DNA of 47,003 bases from Candidatus Frankia nodulisporulans (GCF_902806475.1 NZ_CADCWS010000009.1:1-47003); one strand, 5' to 3'. Positions 24,466 to 34,431 are shown, numbered from the stretch's first letter. Notes: generated by a model not told the origin, from the letters alone. A program made the numbers and translations.

Positions 24466-25988
24466 GTGGCCTCGCGGCCGGTGTCCGGTCTCTCCCGTGA
24501 TCCGCAGCCGGCGTGCAGGCGCCGCCCCGGGCCCGATCCGGGCAGACCGGGCGGGCCGGGGGCGGCCGGTGTGGCCGGCGTCGAGCCGAGTCGGCGCACC
24601 GCGGCGTCGACCGCGTCGGCCAGCATGGCCAGGGCCCGTTCGATCTGCGCCTCGGTGATGATCAGGGGTGGTAGCAGGCGGATCACCGCCGAGTGCCGGC
24701 CGCCGAGCTCGATGATCAGGCCTCGGTGCAGGCTCTCCGCCCGGATCAGGGCGGCCAGCCGAGGGTCGGCCGGATACGCGCCGGCGCTGTCCGGTTCGCC
24801 GCTCGGGTCGACGATCTCGGCGCCGAGCATGAGCCCGCGGCCGCGCACATGGCCGATCTGCGGGCGCCCATGGGCGATCTCGGCGAGCCCGGCCAGCATC
24901 CGCGCACCGAGGCGCGCGCAGCGGTCGTCCAGCCCGTCGAGCCGGACCCGACGCAGGGTGGCGCGCCCCGCGGCCATGGCGAGCTGGTTACCGCGGAAGG
25001 TGCCGGTGTGCGCCCCGGGCAGCCAGACATCCAGCTCCGCCCGGTAGGCGATCACCGCGAGGGGCTGGCCGCCGCCGATCGCCTTGGACATCACCAGGAT
25101 GTCGGGGGTGATCCCGCTGTGTTCGACAGCCCAGAACCGGCCCGTTCGGGCCACTCCGGTCTGCACCTCGTCGACGATCATCGGGATGCCGCGCCGCCGG
25201 GTGATCTCGCGGACCGCCGTGAGCCACTCGTCCGGTGCCGGCACCACCCCCCCCTCGCCTTGGACGGGTTCGACGACCAGGGCGGCCGGACTGGTGACCC
25301 CCCCGAGCGGGTCATCCAGCAGTCGTTCGATGTAGCTGATGGACAGCTGGGCACCGCCCGGACCGGTGTTGCGATCACTGGCCTCGCCCACCCCGAACGG
25401 GCAGCGGTAGGGGTGCGGGAACGGCAGGCGGACCACCGACCCCGACGCGGGCAGCGGATTCTTCACCGCGACGTTGCCCGTGACCGCGAGCGCCCCCGCG
25501 GTCATGCCGTGGTAGCCGCCGGTGAAGGCCAGCAGGGTCTGGTTGCCGGTCGCGGTCTGGGCGAGCTTGATCGCCGCTTCCACCGCGTCGGAGCCGCTCG
25601 GGCCGCAGAAGTGCAGCTTCGCGTCCGGACCGAGGCCCGCCGGCAGGCTGGCCCGCAGCTCCTCGACGAAGGCGTCCTTCTCCGGGGTGGCCAGGTCCAG
25701 GGTGTGCAGGGGGGCGCCGCTGGCGAGCGTCTCGCTGATCGCCTGGATGACATCCGGATGGTTGTGACCCAGCGCCAGCGTGCCGGCGCCGGACAGGCAG
25801 TCCAGATAGCGCCGCCCGTCCGCGCCATGGATGATCGCGCCTTCCGCCCGGACCGGGACGATCGGGAGGGTGCGTGCATAGGTGCGAGCAGCGGACTCTC
25901 GGCTGCGCTGGCGCGTAAGGATCGCGGCCGCATCGACCGCCGGAACGGAAGAGCCGGCATTTGTGCCGCTGTGAGCGGAAATCGTCAA
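24462..25988 (-). CDS. dat: Diaminobutyrate--2-oxoglutarate aminotransferase, first gene of siderophore operon
   Basis: A 508-aa class III aminotransferase that converts aspartate 4-semialdehyde to L-2,4-diaminobutyrate with glutamate as donor. Key motifs are DCLSGAGTLALGHNHP, HFCGPSGSDAVEAA, TGGYHGMTAGALAVTG, VEPVQGEGGVVPAP, IVDEVQTGVARTG and the PLP lysine in SKAIGGGQPLAV (Lys302). These match RhbA/EctB-type enzymes. No ectA or ectC follows, so ectoine synthesis is unlikely. Initiation is at a TTG codon, with AGGGAG about 9 nt upstream. An iron box lies 31 bp before the start, so iron-repressed transcription of the whole six-gene operon from here is the natural reading. Confidence 0.92.
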   Translation of the reverse strand: MTISAHSGTNAGSSVPAVDAAAILTRQRSRESAARTYARTLPIVPVRAEGAIIHGADGRRYLDCLSGAGTLALGHNHPDVIQAISETLASGAPLHTLDLATPEKDAFVEELRASLPAGLGPDAKLHFCGPSGSDAVEAAIKLAQTATGNQTLLAFTGGYHGMTAGALAVTGNVAVKNPLPASGSVVRLPFPHPYRCPFGVGEASDRNTGPGGAQLSISYIERLLDDPLGGVTSPAALVVEPVQGEGGVVPAPDEWLTAVREITRRRGIPMIVDEVQTGVARTGRFWAVEHSGITPDILVMSKAIGGGQPLAVIAYRAELDVWLPGAHTGTFRGNQLAMAAGRATLRRVRLDGLDDRCARLGARMLAGLAEIAHGRPQIGHVRGRGLMLGAEIVDPSGEPDSAGAYPADPRLAALIRAESLHRGLIIELGGRHSAVIRLLPPLIITEAQIERALAMLADAVDAAVRRLGSTPATPAAPGPPGLPGSGPGRRLHAGCGSRERPDTGREAT

Positions 25989-26018
25989 GGGGGCGACTCC
26001 CTTTTGAGCGGACCTGTT

Positions 26019-26037
26019 TGAGGGAAGCCTAACCTAA
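26019..26037 (-). promoter_or_regulatory. Iron box (DmdR/IdeR-type operator)
   Basis: On the minus strand TTAGGTTAGGCTTCCCTCA matches the actinobacterial iron-box consensus TTAGGTTAGGCTCACCTAA at 16 of 19 positions, with the first 12 identical. It ends 31 bp before the TTG of the aminotransferase, where a Fe-loaded DtxR-family repressor would block the promoter. I found no second box before the divergent decarboxylase. Confidence 0.85.
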
Positions 26038-26139
26038 CTTATCGGAGAATGGTGTGACGCGCGTCGGCGACGGCAGGTTCGGTCGTGCTTGGCGCGGCCA
26101 CCGCTGGGCGGCGATCAGCCCATAGTCCGCCTGCATACC

Positions 26140-26171
26140 CCACCTCGTCGCGCAAACGCTCCACGAGGTGG
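26140..26171. repeat. 9-bp inverted repeat in divergent intergenic region
   Basis: CCACCTCGT (26140-26148) and ACGAGGTGG (26163-26171) form a stem with a 14-nt loop. The gap from 26038 to 26528 otherwise holds a short direct repeat (GATCCGGT twice near 26310) and no supportable gene. It presumably includes the promoter of the plus-strand decarboxylase. Confidence 0.35.
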
Positions 26172-26528
26172 TGGAGCACGCCGCCGGCCGGGAAGTGTGC
26201 GGTCAGTCTCATGCGTGTGGGTGGTCACCGGGGACGGACGCACCGAATCCGTCGGTGTTGGGCGTGTGATCCAGTTGCGGCCGCAATCTGACAGTGGTGA
26301 TGCGCGGATGCGGTGATCCGGTGATCCGGTGGGACCACTCCGGATGCCCGCGGTGACCAATCCGTGCGGATTGGCGGGAAGCGATGTTCGTTTGCGCGCT
26401 ATTTCAGCGTATCGCCCCGATGGATGGTCCGCAGGGGGCAGGCTGCGGCCCAGACCCGGGACCCATCGGTTGTCGTGCGACGCGAAGCCCACCGGACACG
26501 GTCCCGAGCCGCGGAGAGGAGCGCACGG

Positions 26529-27977
26529 ATGGAACTGCCGCCGTCGGCCGCCGGACTGCCCGCCCTGGCGGCGCACAGCCTGCCCAGCACGGTGCTGGAC
26601 GCGGTGCGCCAGGGCCGGGCCGGCACGGCCGCCAGCAGCGCCTATCTGTATGACCCGGCGGTCGCGGCCGGTAATGCCGCGGCCCTGCGGGAGTGCCTGC
26701 CGGACTGGGCCGAGATCTGCTACGCGATCAAGGCGAACGGATTCCCGCCGGTTCTCGACGCCCTGCTGGCCGGCCCGCGGCGGGCCGAACCGGCCACGTC
26801 GGGTCAGCCGGGCCTGGGAATCCACGGTTTCGAGGTCTCGTCGACCAGCGAGGTGCGCCACGCCCTGGCGGCCTTCGACCGGGCGGCCGCTGGGCGTGCG
26901 GCCGTTGACCGGGTGGGATCGAGGCGACCCGGGGTGGCCTCCAGCCGGCGGCGACTGGTCAGTTCGGGCCCGGCCAAGTCGGCCGCCCTGCTGACCGCGC
27001 TGGCCGAGCTACCGGATGCGGCCCAGCACGTGGACGCCGTGATCAACGTGGAGAGCGCGGGTGAGCTGCGCCGGCTGGAGGACCTCGCGGCCCGCCTCGG
27101 CCGGCGGGTCACCGTGGCGCTGCGGGTCAATCCCCGGCAGGTGCACCTCACCGGGTCGCTGCGGATGGGCGGACGGCCGAGCGCGTTCGGCATCCCGGAA
27201 CCGGAGGTGCCCGCCGTCCTCGAACTGGCGGGGCGCCTGCCCCATCTGGACGTGGCCGGCTTCCACGTCCACGCGGTGGCCGCGAACCTCGATGCGCTGG
27301 CCCACCTGGACTATGTCCGCTGGTGCCTCGACTTCGCCATCCGCACGGCCCGGACCGCCCGGATGGAACTGCGTGTGGTCGACGTGGGGGGTGGCTTCGG
27401 GGTGCCGTTCGAGCCCGATCGCCGGGGCGAACGCCCCTTCGCCCTGGCCCGGTTCGGGGAGGGGCTGGGCCGTCTGAGGATCCCCGCCGACGTGCGTGTG
27501 ATCTTCGAGCCGGGCCGGCTGCTCGTCGCCGACTGCGGCTGGTACACCGCCGAGGTGATCGATGTGAAGCACTCCTACGGCACCGACTTCGTCGTGCTGC
27601 GCGGTGGCATCCACCACTTCGCGCTGCCGATCTCCTGGGAGATCGTGCACAACTTCGCCGTGGTGCGCCGCGGCGGCACCGCGGCGGCGCCGGTGCCGTC
27701 GGCGCCGCGTGCGGTGACGGTGGTCGGGGAGCTGTGCACCCCGGAGGACACGCTGGCCCGCGACATCACGGTCGACTCGGTGCGTCCCGGTGACGTCGTC
27801 GTCTTCCCGATGGCCGGCGCCTACGGATACGAGTTCGCCCTCACCGAGTTCCTGGGGCATGCCCGGCCCCGCCGGGTCGTCCTCGCGCTCGCACCGGCGG
27901 ACGAGACGAGCGGGGACGACCCGGGCGGGGACACGGCGATCAGAGCACCAGGTTCACGACCCGCGGCACCCGAATGA
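26529..27977 (+). CDS. Type III PLP-dependent decarboxylase (LysA/SbnH-like)
   Basis: A 482-aa alanine-racemase-fold decarboxylase related to diaminopimelate/ornithine decarboxylases and to siderophore enzymes SbnH and PvsE. The PLP lysine lies in CYAIKANG (Lys68). [43 protein letters not shown] and the active-site GELCTPED (Cys403) are present. ATG 26529 has GAGAGGAG upstream; the longer frame from 26364 lacks coding signal. It is divergent from the NIS operon and separated from it by 540 nt. In staphyloferrin B and vibrioferrin such an enzyme decarboxylates an amino-acid-derived intermediate, and a like role here is inferred. Its 3' end overlaps leuS by 38 nt, tail to tail. Confidence 0.85.
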   Translation: MELPPSAAGLPALAAHSLPSTVLDAVRQGRAGTAASSAYLYDPAVAAGNAAALRECLPDWAEICYAIKANGFPPVLDALLAGPRRAEPATSGQPGLGIHGFEVSSTSEVRHALAAFDRAAAGRAAVDRVGSRRPGVASSRRRLVSSGPAKSAALLTALAELPDAAQHVDAVINVESAGELRRLEDLAARLGRRVTVALRVNPRQVHLTGSLRMGGRPSAFGIPEPEVPAVLELAGRLPHLDVAGFHVHAVAANLDALAHLDYVRWCLDFAIRTARTARMELRVVDVGGGFGVPFEPDRRGERPFALARFGEGLGRLRIPADVRVIFEPGRLLVADCGWYTAEVIDVKHSYGTDFVVLRGGIHHFALPISWEIVHNFAVVRRGGTAAAPVPSAPRAVTVVGELCTPEDTLARDITVDSVRPGDVVVFPMAGAYGYEFALTEFLGHARPRRVVLALAPADETSGDDPGGDTAIRAPGSRPAAPE

Positions 27978-30444
27978 TCATCTTGCGGACCTCGGCGCCG
28001 GCCAGCAGCCCGCGGATCTTCGGCGCGTCGAGGGCGAGGTCACGCAGTTCGTCCTCGGTCACCGCCGTCGGCACCTCGATCCGGTCCCGGACCTTTCCGT
28101 TGACCTGAATGACACAGGTCACGGTCTCCTCGACGAGCAGCGTCGGATCGAACGAGGGCCAGCCGGCGTCGGTGACCGACGGCTGGTTCCCCAGCAGCGA
28201 CCAGGCCTCCTCGGCGGTGAACGGCGCGACGACGGACAGCATCCGCACGAGCGAGGACGCTCCCTCGCGCACGGCGGCATCCGGGGTCGCACGTGCGTCG
28301 TGGGCCTTCTTCACCGCCGTCGTCAGCTCCATCAGCCGGGCGATCGCCACGTTGATCCGCTTGCCCTCCATCGCCTGCGTCACCGCGGCGATCAGCGCAT
28401 GCACCTGCTTGCGGACCGCCGGATCACCGGTGTCCGACCCGCCGCCCGCGGGAGCTTCCGGGGCGGAACCATCCGTGGTGGGCTTACCTATGTCGTGCAC
28501 GAGCCGCAGCACCCGGTTGAGCCATTTGGTGGAACCGCCCGGGGACACATCGGCCCAGTCGATGTCCTCCTCGGGGGGGCTCGCGAACAGCATGGTGATC
28601 CGGACCGCGTCCGGCCCGTACTGGGCGAGCTGGTCCTGCAGGTTGACCAGGTTCCCCAGGCTCTTGCTCATCGCCTTGCCGTTCATGATGACCTGACCCT
28701 GGTTGGTCAGGCGGGTGAACGGCTCGGTGAACGGCAGATAACCCAGGTCGTGCAGCACCTTGGTCATGAAACGGGCGTAGAAGAGATGGCCGGTGGCATG
28801 TTCCTTGCCGCCGACGTACTCGTCCACCGGCAGCCAGGCGCGGACCCCGGCCGGGTCGAACGGGCCGTCGGTGTAGGTCGGGTTCGGGAAACGCAGGAAA
28901 TACCAGGACGAGTCGACGAACGTGTCCATCGTGTCGGTGTCCCGCGTGGCCGGCGCGCCACAGGTGGGGCAGGTGACCTTCAGCCACTGCGTCGCGGACT
29001 GCAACGGCGAACTGCCGTCCTGGGAACGCAGCTCATAGCCGGTGGTCGGCAGCCGGACCGGCAGCTGGTCATCGGGCACCGCAACCTCACCGCAGGATTC
29101 GCAGTGAATGATCGGAATGGGGGTGCCCCAGTAACGCTGCCGGGAGATGAGCCAGTCGCGCACGCGGAACGTCACCGCGGCGGTGCCCGCGCCGCGGGCC
29201 TCGAGATCCGCGATGACCGCGGCCTTCGCCGCCGGCACGGTCAGCCCGTCCAGCGGACCGGAGTTCACCAGCCGACCGTCGCCCGAGGTCGCGACGCCGG
29301 TCGTGGCCGGGTCCGGCTCGTCGGTGGCGACGACGACCCGCACGGGCAGCCCGAGCGTCCGCGCGAAGTTGAGGTCACGCTGGTCGTGCGCGGGTACCGC
29401 CATCACGGCGCCGGTGCCGTACTCGGCCAGCACGTAGTCGGACGCGTAGATCGGCACCGCGTCGCCGGTCAGCGGATTGCGGGCGGTCCGGCCGAGGGAG
29501 ACGCCGGTCATCGGCCGGTCTGTGGCCAGCCGCTCCAGCTCCGGTGTGGCGCGGGTGCGTGCCTGGTAGTCGGCGAGCGCGGCGGCCTGCTCCGGCGCGC
29601 ACAGCTCGTCGGCCAGCGGTGAATCCGCGGCCACGACGAAGAACGTCGCCCCGTACAACGTGTCAGGACGTGTGCTGAAGACCCGGACGGGCTCGGCGCG
29701 GCCGTCGACGGCGAAGTCGATGTGGGCGCCGACCGAACGGCCGATCCAGTTCCGCTGCATCGCCAGGACGTCGTCCGGCCAGTTGCCGGCGAGCTGGGCC
29801 ATGTCGTCCAACAGACGCTGGGCGTAGTCGGAGATGCGGAAGAACCACTGGGTGAGTTTCCGCTTGATGACCTCGGTGCCGCACCGCTCACATTTACCCT
29901 GGATGACCTGCTCGTTGGCGAGCACGGTCTTGTCCGTCGGGCACCAGTTCACCGGGGCCGCCTTGCGATAGGCGAGGCCCTTCTCGAACATCCGCAGGAA
30001 AATCCACTGGTTCCAGCGGTAGTACTCGGGGTCGGAGGTGTGCAGCCGGGTGCGCCAGTCGAAGGAAATACCGAGCCGCTTGAACGACTCCGCCTGCACC
30101 TCGATGTTCTGGTACGTCCACTCGGCCGGATCCAGGTTTCGGCGCAGCGCCGCGTTCTCCGCGGGAAGGCCGAACGAGTCCCAGCCGATGGGATGGACAA
30201 CGGCACCGCCGCGCAGACGCTCGAACCGGGCGATCGCGTCGCTGATGCTGTACACCTCGGCGTGGCCCATGTGCAGGTCCCCGGAAGGATAGGGGAACAT
30301 GCTCACGACATAACGCCGCCGCTTGTCGTCGTCCGCGGGCAGAAGGTCGGCCACCTCGAAGGAGTGCCGATCCTGCCAGAGCTTGAGCGTGGCCTCGTTG
30401 TCCACGGACGGTTCGAAGACGTCGGTGGTGTCGTTCTGCGCCAT
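27940..30444 (-). CDS. leuS: Leucyl-tRNA synthetase
   Basis: An 834-aa class I synthetase charging tRNA-Leu. The HIGH-type motif ([11 protein letters not shown], residues 51-61), [12 protein letters not shown], zinc-like Cys pairs (CERCGTE; CPTCGAP), an editing CP1 domain, the KMSKS-type motif [11 protein letters not shown] (about residue 590) and the C-terminal VNGKVRDRI domain are all present. I chose ATG 30444 ([12 protein letters not shown]) with AAGGA upstream. A GTG 42 nt further up is open in frame but lacks a site. The gene is shorter than most actinobacterial LeuRS but complete. Its 3' end overlaps the decarboxylase gene convergently. Leader features are listed separately. Confidence 0.97.
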   Translation of the reverse strand: MAQNDTTDVFEPSVDNEATLKLWQDRHSFEVADLLPADDDKRRRYVVSMFPYPSGDLHMGHAEVYSISDAIARFERLRGGAVVHPIGWDSFGLPAENAALRRNLDPAEWTYQNIEVQAESFKRLGISFDWRTRLHTSDPEYYRWNQWIFLRMFEKGLAYRKAAPVNWCPTDKTVLANEQVIQGKCERCGTEVIKRKLTQWFFRISDYAQRLLDDMAQLAGNWPDDVLAMQRNWIGRSVGAHIDFAVDGRAEPVRVFSTRPDTLYGATFFVVAADSPLADELCAPEQAAALADYQARTRATPELERLATDRPMTGVSLGRTARNPLTGDAVPIYASDYVLAEYGTGAVMAVPAHDQRDLNFARTLGLPVRVVVATDEPDPATTGVATSGDGRLVNSGPLDGLTVPAAKAAVIADLEARGAGTAAVTFRVRDWLISRQRYWGTPIPIIHCESCGEVAVPDDQLPVRLPTTGYELRSQDGSSPLQSATQWLKVTCPTCGAPATRDTDTMDTFVDSSWYFLRFPNPTYTDGPFDPAGVRAWLPVDEYVGGKEHATGHLFYARFMTKVLHDLGYLPFTEPFTRLTNQGQVIMNGKAMSKSLGNLVNLQDQLAQYGPDAVRITMLFASPPEEDIDWADVSPGGSTKWLNRVLRLVHDIGKPTTDGSAPEAPAGGGSDTGDPAVRKQVHALIAAVTQAMEGKRINVAIARLMELTTAVKKAHDARATPDAAVREGASSLVRMLSVVAPFTAEEAWSLLGNQPSVTDAGWPSFDPTLLVEETVTCVIQVNGKVRDRIEVPTAVTEDELRDLALDAPKIRGLLAGAEVRKMIIRVPRVVNLVL

Positions 30445-30780
30445 GTAACAGTCCTTGTCGGGGGAGTCGGCCGCACCGACCCGCACGTCCAGCCGTTGTT
30501 GAGGTGATCGGTCGACAGTTATAATTCCGCTGACATGGCTTTCTGCTGGCTATAAATCCCACCGGATCTCGCGACTTCCAACCTGGAGCGCAAGTATACC
30601 CGCAGGCCAAAGGCGCGGTTTGCCGCGCGCCGCGCACCGATGGTCCTTCGAGCCGCCGGCCGGATGACCGCCGTGGCCCGTGATCGTCAGGTCGGGCGAA
30701 TGATCGTCAGGTGGGCTGGTCGCCGCGTCGGGCGCGGCCCGCCGGCGGACGTGCGCGCTCGGCCGGCACCGCGGCGGACC
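30445..30780 (-). promoter_or_regulatory. leuS leader with a five-codon frame containing TTA
   Basis: The 336-nt gap holds no gene. On the minus strand a tiny frame, ATG TCA GCG GAA TTA TAA (30536-30519), lies about 75 nt before the leuS start. Its last sense codon is the rare leucine codon TTA, preceded by AGAAAG. A TATACT at about 30593-30598 (minus strand) could be a -10 box upstream. Leucine-responsive control is an inference. I see no T-box specifier, and the T-box UGGN/anti-terminator motif is not apparent. Confidence 0.25.
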
Positions 30781-31869
30781 TCAGAGCAGCCGGGTGACGA
30801 TCGTCGGATCGGCCTCGGTCGTCTTGTCCCGGCCGTCCCGGACATCGCGACTGTCCCGGACATCTCGGATATCGCGGCTGTCCCGGCCGCCGTGGCCCGG
30901 CTGGGAGTCGCGGGCCAGCCGGGACTCCCGACCGGGGCGGGCCTGGGCGCCGCGGGGATCGGAGCCGGGGTGGGGCCGCGCGGTCAGCGACCGGGCCGGG
31001 TCGCTCAGCCGACCCATGGTGAACAGGGTCGAGCGGGATGACGAGAAGGACGCGGGTGGTCGGCTGGGCGCCGCGATCGTGCCCGCGGCGGCCGGGCTCC
31101 CGGCGGCGGAGACGGGCGGCGCGCCACCGGGGCGCGCGCCGCCGAGGGGATACTCGGTGGCGCCCGGCGCGGGCGCCGACCTCGGCGTAGTCGCGGGCGG
31201 CACCACCTGGTCAGGCAGCGAGCCGGTGTCGTCCCGGGAGCTGGTGTCGTCCGGCGCGGGGGTGTCGTCCGGCGCGGTGGCGCCCTGGGGCGGGGTGGTG
31301 CCCTCCCGCGGGGCGGCCGGCGGGTCGGATCGGTCGGACGAATCCTGGGCCCGCGCGGTCGGGTCGGGGGTGGTCGAGTCTGCGGTCGTCGAGTCTGCGG
31401 TCGTCGCGTCGGTGGTGCTCGCGTCGGGGCTGAGCGGGGGCACCGGCAGGTCGAACCAGAGGTACTTGCCGGACTCCGCGGCCACGGTTCCCCAGCTGCC
31501 GGCCAGGGCGTCGAGGACGAGCAGGCCACGGCCGCCCTCGGCGTCGGCGTCGGCGGTGCGGCGCTGCGGCAGCACGGTGGACGTGTCCGACACCGAGGCG
31601 TGGATGAGACCGGGTCGCATCTCGATGAACAGCCACAGCGGTGGCTCGCCGTACTTGACGGCGTTGGTCACCAGCTCGCTCACGAGCAGCTCAGCGGTGC
31701 TGCCGACGTCCTCCGGGATGGAGGCCAGCCGCATGCCCTCCCGCAGGACATGCCGAGCCTGCGGAACGGCCGAGGGAAGGTACGGCAGTTCGGCGAGAAT
31801 ATGGGTTGCGGGCGGGCATCGCGTCGTCGCCTGCCGCACCACGTCCATCGGAACCGAAGACGCGCTCAT
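30781..31869 (-). CDS. RsbW-like ATP-binding regulatory protein with disordered tail
   Basis: A 362-aa protein whose first ~150 residues form an HATPase_c_2 (anti-sigma-factor serine kinase-like) domain. The N-box LVSELVTNAVKYGEPPLW and GGRGLLVLDALAGSWG are clear. The remaining ~210 residues are low complexity: Thr/Asp/Ser repeats (TTADSTTADSTT), Pro-rich stretches, and a final Arg/Asp run (SRDIRDVRDSRDVRDGRD). Such proteins bind or phosphorylate anti-sigma antagonists in partner switching. The neighbouring SpoIIE phosphatase, with a similar ATPase domain, supports a shared circuit. No sigma factor or STAS antagonist is adjacent. ATG 31869 follows GGTGG; the domain begins soon after. Confidence 0.82.
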   Translation of the reverse strand: MSASSVPMDVVRQATTRCPPATHILAELPYLPSAVPQARHVLREGMRLASIPEDVGSTAELLVSELVTNAVKYGEPPLWLFIEMRPGLIHASVSDTSTVLPQRRTADADAEGGRGLLVLDALAGSWGTVAAESGKYLWFDLPVPPLSPDASTTDATTADSTTADSTTPDPTARAQDSSDRSDPPAAPREGTTPPQGATAPDDTPAPDDTSSRDDTGSLPDQVVPPATTPRSAPAPGATEYPLGGARPGGAPPVSAAGSPAAAGTIAAPSRPPASFSSSRSTLFTMGRLSDPARSLTARPHPGSDPRGAQARPGRESRLARDSQPGHGGRDSRDIRDVRDSRDVRDGRDKTTEADPTIVTRLL

Positions 31870-32043
31870 CGACCACCAAGCCTGAACAACGAGGACATCG
31901 AGGTCTGGTGTACCCGCCCGGGCCGGATTGAAGCGTCGGTATCCGGATCGCGCCGATTAACCCGATGCCAGGCGGGCATCCAACCCGGTTCAGGCCTGTT
32001 GACCTGGGCGGATGTCGGGCACCGGGGGATCGCCACCGGGGGT

Positions 32044-34257
32044 TTACTCGGGTACGCGGGCGACGAGGATCGCGACGTCGTCGCGCAGGTTGCCACCGGC
32101 GAAGCGTTCGGCGGCGGTGCGGACCCGGTCGGCGATGCCCTGCGCGGACAGTCCGGCGCAGTCGCCGACGGCGGCCAGCAACCGGTCCTCACCGAGTAGT
32201 TCGTTGCCGGCCCGGGCCTCGATGACACCGTCGGTGTAGAAGATCAACGCCTCACCGGGACGCAGCGTGACATCAATGGCGGGGAAGGCCACCTCGTCGT
32301 CGTCGAGCACGCCCAGCAGTGTCCCGGGTCGGCCGACGAGCACGGCCTGCCCGTCGGCGCGCAGCACGACCGGCTGCGGGTGCCCGGCGAGGAAGAGCCG
32401 TAGCCGCACGCCCGCCGCCCCGGTGCCGCTCACGGACGGGTCCGGTTCGGACAGCACGGGGCCGAGCACGGAGGCCGCGGCCAGCGTGCAGAAGCGTCCC
32501 TGACCGTTCGGGTGGGCCGCGGCGGCGTCACGCAGCGTCCGGTTCAGTTCGAGCAGGACCTCACCGAGGTCGGTGCCGCGACCGGTGAGCAGCCGCAGCA
32601 CGGCGCGGGCCACCCCGGTGACGGTGGCGGCCTCGGCGCCCTTGCCGCAGACGTCACCGATCGCGATCGTCCAACCGAGCGGGCCCCACAGCAGGTCGAA
32701 GAAGTCACCGCCGACGTCGAGGCCGGCGGACTGCGCGGCGCCGTAGGCGGAGCCGAGGTCGAGGCCGGTGATCTCGGGCAGCTCGGGCGGACGCAGGCCG
32801 GCCTGCAAGGTGCCGGCGAGTTCCACCTGCCGGCTGTAGAGCCGGGCGTTGTCGATGGCGAACGCGGCCCGGCGGGCGAGGTCGGCGAGCAGGTCGATCT
32901 CGTCGGCGGCGAACGCGTTGCCTTCGGGACGGCCCAGGGCCAGCACGCCGAGTACCCGACGGCGGGCCCGCAGCACCATGACGAGTGCCGGACCGCCGAA
33001 CGCGGCCAGGGAACGGGCCCGGTCTCCGCTGGCGCCACGCACCGCGGCCATCAGCGGGCCGGTCGGGTCCGCGGCCGCGTCGGCGAGCGCGCTCTCCATG
33101 CTCTCCTCGGCGTGGGTGGCCTGCCACAGCGTCGGATCGGCGTTCTCCCGATGAAGGTAGACGGTGCACCACTGGGCGAGGCGCGGGACGGGCAGCCGTG
33201 CCAGCAGGGCCATCGAGTGGCCGATGTCGAGGCTGCCGGCGAGCAGGTCGGACGCCTCGGCGAGAAACGACAGCATGCCGATGCGACGTTCCTCGGCTCG
33301 GCGCATGTCGCCACCGCCGAGGGCCAGGGCCATCCAGCGGGTGGCCAACCGCACCCGTTCGACGTCACCGTGGGTGAGGCCCACCGTCGACTCCGGCCAC
33401 AGCAGCAGTTCACCGAGGCTGCTCTGGGTGGGGTCGAGTGGGAAGGCGAGGGCGTCGATGTCCTCGCCGAGGGCACCGAGGGTCGCCACGACCTCGACCC
33501 GTCCACCGTCGCGCCCGGGCCGGCGGACCTCACCGGCGTTGACCGCGAGCGCGTCGACGAGCTGCGCCAGCAGTTCGTTCACCTCACCTTCGGCGGTGAG
33601 CGCGCGGGCGGTGTCGCGGGCGATCAGCCGTGGCGGCCGGGCCTGCGCCGGCACCACGACGGCCACCTCGGTGCCGTCACCGCCGGTGCCGCCGCTGTAG
33701 GTGCCGTCACCGCCGGTGTGGCCGGGGCCGGCATCCTCGTCCGTCAGGTCGACGGAGAGGGTCTCGACGGAGGTGGTCCCGACGGAGGTGGAGGGGACGT
33801 CGGGGGGTGTGAGCAGGAACCAGACGGTCTTGCCGCCACGGCCGTGCTCGGTGCCCCAACTGGTGGCCAACGCGTCCACGAGGGCGAGGCCACGGCCGTC
33901 CTCACGGAGCCCGTCGATGCCGAAGTCGGCCTCCTCGGCGAACGCGGACGGCGGCCGGGGCACCTCGACCTTCTTGACCCGGGACATCCCGATGCGTACG
34001 GGATGGCGGTCCGCGACGCCGATGCGCACGCCGGGGCCCTGTGGGCGCACGTCGACGGTGGCGGCGGTGCCCGCGTGCACCACGACGTTGGTGACCAGTT
34101 CCGTCACGAGCAGTAGTGCGGAATCCAGCAGATCATCGTCGAGACGTCCGCGTAGGGTTTCGAGTACGAACCGTCGCGCGGACCGAGGGGAGTCGGGCGT
34201 GGGCGGCAGCGTGATGGCATGCGTCGACGTCGCCGGACCCCCTCCTGCGCCAGTCAT
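32044..34257 (-). CDS. SpoIIE family protein phosphatase with N-terminal ATPase and GAF domains
   Basis: A 737-aa signalling protein. Residues ~1-150 form an RsbW-like ATPase (LVTELVTNVVVHAG; DGRGLALVDALATSWG), followed by a Gly/Thr/Asp-rich linker. A GAF-like sensor follows (about 330-500, ending FAADEIDLLADLARRAAFAIDNARL). A PP2C/SpoIIE phosphatase (about 520-735) carries the metal acidic residues in AGLDVGGDFFDL, GDVCGKGAEAA and FYTDGVIEARAG. It combines possible kinase and phosphatase parts of a partner-switch in one chain. ATG 34257 has AGGAGA about 10 nt upstream. It is divergent from the hybrid kinase across 174 nt, and 174 nt separate it from the downstream ATPase gene. Confidence 0.92.
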   Translation of the reverse strand: MTGAGGGPATSTHAITLPPTPDSPRSARRFVLETLRGRLDDDLLDSALLLVTELVTNVVVHAGTAATVDVRPQGPGVRIGVADRHPVRIGMSRVKKVEVPRPPSAFAEEADFGIDGLREDGRGLALVDALATSWGTEHGRGGKTVWFLLTPPDVPSTSVGTTSVETLSVDLTDEDAGPGHTGGDGTYSGGTGGDGTEVAVVVPAQARPPRLIARDTARALTAEGEVNELLAQLVDALAVNAGEVRRPGRDGGRVEVVATLGALGEDIDALAFPLDPTQSSLGELLLWPESTVGLTHGDVERVRLATRWMALALGGGDMRRAEERRIGMLSFLAEASDLLAGSLDIGHSMALLARLPVPRLAQWCTVYLHRENADPTLWQATHAEESMESALADAAADPTGPLMAAVRGASGDRARSLAAFGGPALVMVLRARRRVLGVLALGRPEGNAFAADEIDLLADLARRAAFAIDNARLYSRQVELAGTLQAGLRPPELPEITGLDLGSAYGAAQSAGLDVGGDFFDLLWGPLGWTIAIGDVCGKGAEAATVTGVARAVLRLLTGRGTDLGEVLLELNRTLRDAAAAHPNGQGRFCTLAAASVLGPVLSEPDPSVSGTGAAGVRLRLFLAGHPQPVVLRADGQAVLVGRPGTLLGVLDDDEVAFPAIDVTLRPGEALIFYTDGVIEARAGNELLGEDRLLAAVGDCAGLSAQGIADRVRTAAERFAGGNLRDDVAILVARVPE

Positions 34258-34431
34258 GTCGCTTAGTCTCTCCTGCGTTGTCCGTCGTGAGGCGGATACT
34301 GGCGGCTGGTGTCACCTGTCCACCGACGTCCGCCACGTCGGTGCCCCATGGAGATCGCCCCCTGGTCCGGGCAGCTCCGCCCGGCCTGTCGTCCGAGACG
34401 ATCGTGCCGACCGAGCTCAGCTAGGAGACCG

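Noticed and set aside
24462-25988. Ectoine biosynthesis (EctB) reading of the aminotransferase
   Set aside because: No ectA or ectC beside it; it is coupled to a decarboxylase, a monooxygenase and NIS synthetases under an iron box.
30445-30780. T-box leader before leuS
   Set aside because: I could not find the conserved anti-terminator bulge motif or a clear specifier stem; only a tiny TTA frame stands out.
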